Shown: in pieces, positions 7,003-13,463 of the stretch
How positions within the stretch are numbered: the stretch's first letter is position 1
Layout of the letters: each line of letters begins with the position of its first letter
Origin: Polyrhizophydium stewartii
Taxonomy: Eukaryota; Chytridiomycota; Chytridiomycetes; Rhizophydiales
Direction: 5' to 3'
DNA: 13,463 nt
NCBI GenBank assembly: GCA_027604665.1
Contig: JADGIZ010000451.1
Coordinates: 1 to 13,463, forward strand
The notes under the pieces: generated by a model
What the model was told of the DNA's origin: nothing
The model's input: the letters and a program-made list of their open reading frames with translations, nothing else
Database searches by the model: none
Made by a program: the position numbers and the translations under genes

Positions 7003-10000
7003 ATGACCTCGCCAAAGCACGACGACGCTGCGAGCCCCGCGGCAGGCAGCCCGCGCCCGGCCAGCCCCGCCAAGGCGGCGCCCGCGCCGAGCAGCCCCAC
7101 GCGGGCCGCGCCCAAGAGCGCCGAGGCGGGCGGTCCGCGGAGCCCCGCCAGGGACGAGCCGCGCAGCCCGCCAAGGCGCGCCGCGAGCCCCACCAAGGCT
7201 CGCAGCCCGTCCAAGGCCCAAGTGCGTTTTTGTTTCTCTCGGCGGGCTTCGGACCTTGGCGGCCCTCCCCCCGCACCGCAAGCTCACACACACGCCCGCA
7301 CCCTCGCAGGCCAAGCCCGCGGCCGAGCCGCCCGCGGACGGGCCCGCCGACGGCGCCAAGTCGGTCGCCCAGGCCAACAGCGAGATTGCCAGCGCCATCG
7401 AAAAGGCCAAGGCCCGCCTGGCCGCGGCGGAGCCGTCGCGCAGCGGTGGGTCGTGGTCGTGTGCCGCCCGGGCGTGTTCTCGAGCCCGGGCGCAGCAGGC
7501 GCTTGCGTGAATGACCTCCTGCTGACGCGGCTGCGCCTGCAGGCGACGCTGCCCCCGCGCACGGCATCAAGCGCCCCAGCGAGGACACGGACCACGAGGC
7601 ACGCCCGCCGCCATCGTCCGGCTACCGCCGCCGCAGCGACAGCCCCGCCCAGGCGCACGCCGAGCCCCCGAGCTCTGGCGCGTACGGCTCGCACCAAGGC
7701 CACGACCAGGCAGGGGGCTACGGCGGCCCGCAAGCCGGCGGATACGGCGGCGGCAACGGCCCGGCGCCAGGTGGCTACGCCGGCGGGCCGCCGCCGGGAA
7801 TGTACAGCTCGGGCGGCCCGCCGCAGGGCATGTATGGCGGCCAGCAGCCGCCCATGGACCGCAGATACGGCCCTGGCCCGTCGGGCGGCCCCATGTACGG
7901 TGCGCCAATGGGCGGCGGCCCGAGTGGCATGGGCGGTGGTGGCGGCGGCGGCGACCGCAGGTCCGTCGAGCTCGTTATCCCGCCGGGCAAGGTGAGAAGC
8001 AGCGACGGCGCTGATCGGGCTTGCGATTGATCGGCACGGCGTCGCTGACCCGAGATCTCGCTGCAGGCCGGCATTGTCATTGGCCGCGGAGGAGACACTC
8101 TCCGTGGAATCGAACGCCAGTTCAACGTCCGCGTGCAGCTTGAGCCCTGTGCGTGCTTGCACCCTCCGCTTGTCCGCTCGCAACTCAGTCATGCGTCGTC
8201 TTGGGCGGCATTGCTGACGAGCACGCATCTCACCTTCCGCGCCACAGCTGGCGGTGGCTCCGACATCCAGAAGATCGCAACCTTTACGGGCGCGGAGCGC
8301 GACGTCGAGGAGGCCCGGCGCGCGGTCCAGGATATCATCCTGGGCCTGCCGCGCGGCTCCAACAGTGGCTACATGGGCGGCGTGCCCCCAGGCTATGGCG
8401 CACCGCCGACCGCCTCGTTCCCGCCTGTCGGAATGGCCCCGTCGTACGGAACCACGACCTCGATTGTGATCCAGGTCCCGACCGCGAACGGTGCGTTGAG
8501 TCTGTCCGCTTGCTGCGCGATGCGGCTTGGATCCGCGCACTCTGACGCCGTGGCTCGCAACGCGCAGTCGGCCTGATCATTGGCAAGGGCGGCGAGACCA
8601 TCAAGGTGCTGCAGCAGCGCAGCAATGCAAGGATCACGGTGGCCAAGGAGCACGAGATGGAGCCTGGATCGACGACGCGCAACATCACGCTTGCAGGCAC
8701 CGAGAGCTCCATTGCCAGTGCGCAGCAGCTGATCACCGAGATCATCCAGCAGCAGCAGTTCCAGCGCGTAAGATGGCGGCTGCGGTGGCGTCTGGTGGCA
8801 CGCCCGTGCGATCCCGCGCTGACGCGCCGACGGCCTCGCGATGCTATCGTGGCGGATTGCAGCAAGTCGCGGCCTACGGCCCGCCTCCGGGCGGCTTCAG
8901 CAGCTTTGGCCAGTACTGCGAGGTCATTATGGTGAGTCGGCTGTGCACCACGATGCCTGCTTGCCCACCCGCCCGCTGCAAGCGTTGTTTTGATGCGTGA
9001 TTGATATGGGTTGCCTGATGTGTCTCGTACTCGCTGCTACTGTCGCCCCGCCTTGCCTCGCCTCGCGCGCATCGCCTCGCCTCGCCCGCTCGCGTGCCCG
9101 CCCGCTCGCCTCTGCCGCCCCTGGCCGTGCCTCCCGCGCATGCCTAACCCCGCGCCCCAGATCCCCGCGCCAAAGGTATTTTGCCCCGGCCGTGCGTCGC
9201 AGCAGCAGGCCCCGACTCCTCGCGAGCACGCCCGCTATGGATCGGGGCTGTCGGTCGCGCCACCTCGTTTAACGCTCCGTGTGTCTCCCCGCTAAGGTCG
9301 GACTCGTGATTGGACGAGGTGAGGCCCGACCCGTCCGGACGCCCCCGCTTCGCCTCGTTCCGCCGCTCCGACTTGCGCCGCCGTCTCGTCTCCCCCCGCC
9401 CGCGCGAGCTGCGTGGCCCTGGACGGGACGCTGCTGCTCTTTGCCCGTGCATCTGTGCCGCCCGTCTGCCTCGGATCGACCCTCTACGCATGCCCGCCCG
9501 CAGGAGCGCCGATCGCGCCAGCCGCGTAGGCCCGCCGCGCATCGCAGACGCAGTTGACTTACGCATGCCCCCTGCCGCTCCTTGCATTCACTCCTCCGCC
9601 GTGCTTGCCAGGTGGCGAGACCATCAAGGCAATCCAGAACGAGTTCATGGTCAATCTCAAGGTTGACCCGAACACTGACGCCAACGGCGAGCGCCGCATC
9701 GCCATTTATGGTGCGTCTGGCTCTTGCATCACACATCATGGCCACTGGCGACTCCTCCCAACGGCAGCTGACACGCTCGCCGCGCGCGTTGCAGGCCAGC
9801 CCGAAAACGTCACTCGTGCCAAGGACGCCGTCTTTGAGCGTGCAGGCGCGGTGGGTTCTGCCTGACGCCGCGGTGCAGGCGTTGGCAATGCTGGTATACG
9901 GCTGTGCGTCTGACGTGACCGTCCTCGGCGTGCAGGGCCGTGGAGGCCGCGGAGACCGCGGCGGCGGCGGTGGCGATCCCTACGGCCAGCAGCAGCAGCA

Positions 10001-10331
10001 GCAGTACAGCTACGCCTTCCAGACGCCCGGCTCGTACGACCAGACGCAGCAGCAGCAGCAGCAGCCGCAGGGCTACGACTACTCGGCCTATGGCCACTAC
10101 GACCCGAACGCGTATGGCGGCGCGCCGGCGCAGGCCGCGGCGCAGCGATCGCCCACGGGCCACGCCGGCGGCGCGCCGGGCGACGGCCAGCAGGGCATGC
10201 CTGGCGGCGCCCCCGGGTACGACGCAAGCCAGTATCCAGGTTACGACCCCAAGGCATACGCCGAGTACTATGCCCAGTACGCTCAGTACTATGGCCAGAA
10301 TGCCGCGCCTGCTGGTGGCGACGACAAGTGA
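7003..10331 (+). CDS. Triple-KH RNA/ssDNA-binding protein, FUBP/KSRP-like
   Basis: Twelve exons: 7003-7221, 7310-7445, 7543-7991, 8067-8148, 8248-8490, 8568-8767, 8863-8931, 9161-9175, 9297-9318, 9612-9710, 9795-9850, 9936-10331, giving 661 aa. Residues 1-73 are Ser-Pro/Lys-rich, followed by a Gly/Tyr/Pro-rich region to about 250. KH1 (about 258-331) has VIPPGKAGIVIGRGGDTL; KH2 (about 368-440) has VPTANVGLIIGKGGETIK; KH3 (about 462-530) has IPAPKVGLVIGRGGETIK. All three GXXG loops are intact. The C-terminus has two six-Gln runs, an RGG-like patch, and Tyr-rich repeats ending KAYAEYYAQYAQYYGQ, very like the Tyr motifs of far-upstream-element-binding proteins. That architecture supports a nuclear RNA or ssDNA regulator acting in transcription, splicing or mRNA decay. 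ATG 7003 is the first ATG in the frame. KH3 is assembled from a 15-nt and a 22-nt micro-exon. The stop codon overlaps a possible donor. Confidence 0.9.
9161..9175 (+). other. 15-nt micro-exon (IPAPK) of KH domain 3
   Basis: The exon is bounded by CCCCAG on the left and GTATTT on the right. It encodes five residues that complete the KH3 start between CEVIM and VGLVIGRG, matching IPPGK in KH1 and VPTAN in KH2. Skipping it would keep the frame. Confidence 0.85.
9297..9318 (+). other. 22-nt micro-exon (VGLVIGRG) of KH domain 3
   Basis: The exon is bounded by CTAAG and GTGAGG. It encodes VGLVIGR plus the first base of the next Gly codon, so the GXXG nucleic-acid-binding loop is split by the following 293-nt intron. 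Its length is not a multiple of three, so skipping it shifts the frame. Confidence 0.85.
9987..10064 (+). repeat. Two CAG runs encoding polyglutamine in the KH protein
   Basis: Six uninterrupted CAG codons at 9987-10004 and six more at 10047-10064 each encode QQQQQQ, separated by a Tyr-containing linker. Pure CAG use makes them candidate length-variable microsatellites. Confidence 0.85.
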
Positions 10332-10547
10332 GCCAGGCACGGCACGCGCATCTAACCTGCGTGAGCAGCTGCGGCGTGCGAGTGTGCGCTCTCTCTTTCA
10401 ATCTCCCTCTCTCTCTCTCCCTGAACGCAGGGCAGCAACAAAGATGATGCTTTTCGTTGCAGTGTGTCTGATGCTGGCTGGTTGCCGTACATCCAAATGG
10501 ACAGATGTCCCGAAATCGACTAGCTCAGACTCTCCCCGACTACCGAA
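10332..10547. promoter_or_regulatory. Tail-to-head gap between the KH gene and SUCLA2
   Basis: This 216-bp gap holds the KH 3' UTR and the SUCLA2 promoter and 5' UTR. It contains a 35-nt pyrimidine tract (about 10389-10421), then CTGAACGCAG, which reads as a branch site and acceptor ending at 10430. The stretch 10440-10547 is noticeably less GC-rich than its surroundings and could hold the core promoter. Out-of-frame ATGs at 10444 and 10505 precede the SUCLA2 start. Confidence 0.5.
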
Positions 10548-12347
10548 ATGTTCCGTGCGGCCCGTGCCTCGACCCTCGTAAGAGCACGCACGGACAGGCG
10601 CTTGCCGCCCGCCGACGCTGACAGCGGCTCTTCGCCCCCACGACCTGCTCGCCCGCGCGCCGCCTGCGCGTCCACGGCGCATCCGACGACTCCCCGCCCC
10701 GCGCCGCCCGCACCCGGCCCCGTGATCCGCGCGGCCGTTTTCTGAACGGGCGACGGCCCCCACCGCCAGCTCCTGCGCTCGCAGGCCCGCCCGCAGGCCG
10801 CCCTGCGCGTGCAGCCGCACCAGCAGCGCAACCTGTCCATCCACGAGCACCTCTCGATGGGCCTGCTGCAGAAGTACGGCATCAAGACGCCGCGCGGCGC
10901 CGTCGCCAAGACGCCCGCCGAGGCCGAGCGGATCGCCAAGGAGCTCGGCACGGACGATCTGGTCATCAAGGCGCAGGTGCTCGCGGGCGGCCGCGGCAAG
11001 GGCCACTTCGAGTCGGGCCTCAAGGGCGGTGTCCGCGTCGTCTACTCGTGAGTGCTTGCCCCGGACCTGCTCGGCGCTGCAAAGGCCTGCGCGGCCCCGT
11101 GCCCCGCGGTGCTCGGCTTGGCGCTGCATGCCTTCGTCGCGCGCCGCGCTGTTGCTGATGGCGGCCGCCCTCGCAATCGTGTCTTTGCTGCCGACCGCCG
11201 GCCCGCTCGCTGCCGGTCCGCCCGCCGCCCGCCGCCCGTCCCGCGACGCAGCGCTGACGAGATCAAGGACTACGCCGAGAAGATGATTGGCAACAAGCTG
11301 TTCACCAAGCAGACCGGCGCCGCCGGCCGCATCTGCAATTCGGTGAGCAGCATTGCCGACACTGCCCCGATGGCCCTGCTGCTGCTGCCAGCGCTGACGC
11401 CCGCGGCCGCGCTTGCCCAGGTCTACGTCGTCGAGCGCCTCTACGTCCGCCGCGAGTTCTACTTCGCCGTTGTCATGGACCGTGCCACCCAAGGCCCCGT
11501 CATCATCGCCTCATCGCAGGGCGGCATGGACATTGAGACTGTCGCCCACGAGAACCCGGACGCGATCGTCACGCACCCCATCGACATCAACGCCGGCCTG
11601 CAGCTCGCCGACGCCCGTGCCGTGGCCGTCAAGCTCGGCTTCCACGGCAAGGCCATCGACGAGGCCGCCCAGACGTTCATGAACCTCTACCGGATCTTCA
11701 TCGAGAAGGACTCGACGATGATCGAGATCAACCCGCTGGCCGAGATCCAGAACGGCGACGTGATGTGCATGGACGCCAAGTTTGGCTTTGACGACAACGC
11801 CGACTTCCGCCAGAAGGACATCTTTGCGCTGCGCGACACCACGCAGGAGGACCCCCGCGAGGTGGCGGCCGCCAAGTGGAACCTCAACTACATTGGCCTC
11901 GACGGCAACATTGGCTGCCTCGTCAACGGCGCCGGCCTCGCCATGGGCACCATGGACATCATCAAGCTGCATGGCGGCGAGCCGGCCAACTTCCTCGACG
12001 TTGGCGGCTCGGCGCGCGCCGACCAGGTGGCCGAGGCCTTCAAGATCATCAGCTCGGACCCGCATGTGTCGGCCATTCTGGTCAACATTTTCGGCGGCAT
12101 CATGCGCTGCGACGTGATTGCCGAGGGCATCATCTCGGCCGTCAACCAGCTCGGCCTCAAGCTGCCGCTGATTGTGCGCCTGCAGGGTACCGAGGTCGAG
12201 GCCGCCAAGAAGCTCATCCGCGAGTCTGGCCTCCGCATGTACTCGATCGACGACCTTGACGAGGCCGCCAGCCGCGCCGTCAAGCTCAGCAACATCGTCA
12301 CGCTTGCCAAGCAGGCCGGCGTCGCCGTCAAGTTCGAGGCGGCCTAA
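10548..12347 (+). CDS. SUCLA2: Succinyl-CoA ligase beta subunit, ADP-forming type, mitochondrial
   Basis: The beta subunit of succinyl-CoA synthetase converts succinyl-CoA, ADP (or GDP) and phosphate to succinate, CoA and ATP (or GTP) with the alpha subunit in the mitochondrial matrix. Exons: 10548-10577, 10785-11047, 11252-11342 and 11421-12347, giving 436 aa. The N-terminus [10 protein letters not shown] plus [10 protein letters not shown] is basic and lacks acidic residues, as expected of a mitochondrial presequence. The ATP-grasp domain follows: [34 protein letters not shown] (nucleotide-binding), [16 protein letters not shown] and EINPLAEI (metal-binding Asn/Asp region). The C-terminal CoA-ligase domain has [29 protein letters not shown] and [19 protein letters not shown]. 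The [27 protein letters not shown] and [12 protein letters not shown] blocks follow SUCLA2 rather than SUCLG2; [11 protein letters not shown] is mixed, so nucleotide preference is inferred. No alpha subunit gene is in the window. Confidence 0.96.
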
Positions 12348-13027
12348 GTCGAGAGTGTACTCACACACGCGCGCGCTTGCCAGCCTGCTTGCTTGCAACC
12401 GCTCTCCTCTTGCCTCTGCTCTCCGCCTCTGCCCCGCGTATCTCGCGGCCCGCTCCCACCATCTATGCCCCAGCCACCCAACATCGCCTCTATGCGCGCA
12501 CCGAGCCTCCCCGACGCCTGCGCCTGCAAACGTGCGAGCGTGCGGGTTGCATGCGCACAAGTCCATCCAAATTCAATCAAAAGTATCTGCCCACATTCCG
12601 TGTGCCGTGTCGGTGCTCCCACCTTTTCTCTGCCGCCGCCCCAACTCTCGTCCTGCTCGCTGCGCCAGAAGCAGCCCGCGATCTCGCACCCACTCTTCCG
12701 CCGAACCTCTTTCGCCTTTTGCCTCTCTGTGCTCAGAACCAACCAGTCACTCCGCCCCTACTAAATCTCGTCGCAGCGTCCTGTGCGCTGCCCAAACTTC
12801 GTCCCCCAGCCCGTCCCGAGCCCGCCCCTCTCGCGTGCCTTTTGTCGCGTTTCGCGCCGGATCTCCCAGTTCGCGACCTGCCGTCCCGCAAGGCCGTCTT
12901 CCCGGCGGCCCAACAGACCGCCTAATCGTGCGAGAGTCTCGACTGTGCCGCCCCGCCGACACACGCTGCCGAGCGACGCTCTCGCCCCTGACGCGAGCCA
13001 CAAAGCCTGCATTCGACGAGGCCCGCA
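12348..13027. other. 680-bp intergenic region between SUCLA2 and the TTLL gene
   Basis: The region is pyrimidine-rich on the plus strand (many CTCT/CCTC blocks) and somewhat less GC-rich around 12560-12780. I found no tRNA, no conserved protein and no clear repeat. It should contain the SUCLA2 3' UTR and the TTLL promoter and 5' UTR. An in-frame TGA at 12989-12991 lies upstream of the TTLL ATG, so that ATG is not an internal Met of this unspliced frame. Confidence 0.5.
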
Positions 13028-13428
13028 ATGGAAGCCAAACGAGCAAGCGGCTCTGCGGGCGTGAGGGGAGCCAACACGGGTGAAATGGCTTCTCTTGGCG
13101 CATCAAGCACGCTGGGGCCTGCCGCCGATGCCGCCGCCTCGCTGCCGCCTTACGTCGGGCCAGCGAGCAACAACCCATCTGCCACCAAAGCCGCCACCGC
13201 CGTTACGACAACGACCGCGACCGCGACCACGACCGCGGCTGCCGCCGCCAAGCCCCGCACGCGTCGCGGCAAGCGGTCGCCGCCCGTGACCATCAACCTG
13301 ACCAACTGCAAGTACGACGTGGTCCGCGACTGCGCGCTTGATTTTGGATGCAAGATTGTCGAGGATCCTGCTGCGTGGTGCCTCTTTTGGATCGACACTG
13401 GGGTGTCGATCGAGCGGGTGCTGGAGAT
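13028..13428 (+). CDS. Tubulin tyrosine ligase-like (TTLL) polyglutamylase, first exon only
   Basis: This is the 5' exon of a TTLL-family enzyme, which adds glutamate side chains to tubulin tails with ATP, typically on axonemal, centriolar or cytoplasmic microtubules. The first ATG after an in-frame stop is 13028; 13085 is an alternative. Residues 1-90 are low-complexity, with a Thr/Ala run made of alternating ACG/ACC and GCG/GCC codons. A basic patch (KPRTRRGKRS) precedes the family's opening block: VTINLTNCKYDVVRDCA, then CLFWIDTGVSIERVLEM. This matches the start of the TTLL4/6/13-type domain (xINLxNCRYDxVR...WxLYWTDxxVSxERV). The exon most likely ends at 13428 (GAG AT), where GTGGGT gives a donor like others in this window. 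The ATP-binding and catalytic parts lie beyond the edge, so the subtype and activity cannot be judged. Confidence 0.85.
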
Positions 13429-13440
13429 GTGGGTCCCGCC

Positions 13441-13463
13441 GTGTGTGTGTGTGTGTGTGTGTG
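13441..13463 (+). repeat. GT dinucleotide microsatellite in the first TTLL intron
   Basis: At least 11 GT units begin 12 bp after the predicted donor and run off the window edge. It lies in the intron, since reading through would give alternating Cys-Val after a conserved domain start. Confidence 0.9.

Noticed and set aside
6135..7214. 359-codon minus-strand open frame across the HAUS4/KH gap
   Set aside because: Ala/Gly/Arg-rich with no family signal; overlaps the well-supported KH first exon and HAUS4 first exon in other frames.
7284..8540. 418-codon minus-strand open frame opposite the KH gene
   Set aside because: It crosses KH exons and introns without respecting their boundaries, and its Ala/Arg composition is typical of antisense GC-rich sequence.
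10444..10581. Short frame starting MMLFVAVCLMLAGC that looks like a bacterial lipoprotein signal
   Set aside because: The setting is eukaryotic and the frame runs into SUCLA2 exon 1 and its intron; the lipobox-like string is most likely chance. Kept only as an upstream-ORF or alternative-splice possibility.
11511..12566. 351-codon minus-strand open frame opposite SUCLA2
   Set aside because: Shadow of the strongly conserved SUCLA2 last exon, caused by codon bias with G/C in third positions.
12348..13027. Possible extra small gene in the pyrimidine-rich gap
   Set aside because: Several frames are open for 90-180 codons, but they are low-complexity Ser/Pro/Arg/Ala sequence with no recognisable motif or splice pattern.

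Overview
This is a protein-coding window from a very GC-rich, compact eukaryotic nuclear genome. Eight genes can be read, all but the unrecognised one on the left clearly eukaryotic in type, and every one seen beyond its first exon is interrupted by short introns. Most introns are 57-100 nt and a few reach about 290 nt. Donors are mostly GTGCGT, GTGAGT or GTGGGT, and most introns carry a CTGAC branch-site-like motif shortly before the AG. A cytosolic ribosomal protein, a mitochondrial TCA enzyme, a DHHC palmitoyltransferase, an augmin-like subunit and a tubulin polyglutamylase together suggest a free-living, probably flagellated protist. A GC-rich apusomonad or other relative of opisthokonts (Thecamonas-like) would fit, but the taxon is inferred from gene content and style only.

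Layout, left to right: (1) minus strand 1-1672, N-terminal part of an unrecognised low-complexity Ala/Pro/Gln/Lys-rich protein, four exons visible, cut by the window edge. (2) plus 1914-3275, a ZDHHC1/11-like palmitoyltransferase, divergent from gene 1 and separated from it by a GA-rich hexamer repeat. (3) minus 3457-3940, a small twin-CX9C protein, convergent with gene 2. (4) plus 4299-5226, ribosomal protein SA (uS2). (5) minus 5401-6790, probable HAUS4-like augmin subunit, convergent with RPSA. (6) plus 7003-10331, a 12-exon FUBP-like triple-KH RNA-binding protein. (7) plus 10548-12347, mitochondrial succinyl-CoA ligase beta subunit (SUCLA2 type). (8) plus 13028-end, the 5' exon of a TTLL-family enzyme, cut by the right edge inside its first intron.

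The genes are unrelated housekeeping and cytoskeletal functions, packed with short intergenic gaps and alternating divergent and convergent pairs. They do not form an operon or gene cluster. HAUS4 and TTLL both act on microtubules; SUCLA2 and the CX9C protein are both predicted mitochondrial. I found no mobile element, CRISPR array, tRNA or rRNA. The most interesting points are gene-structure features: 15-nt and 22-nt micro-exons in the third KH domain, near-identical intron positions in the three KH domains, two GC-AG introns, a strong splice pair whose donor overlaps the KH gene's stop codon, and the repeat-built protein on the left.
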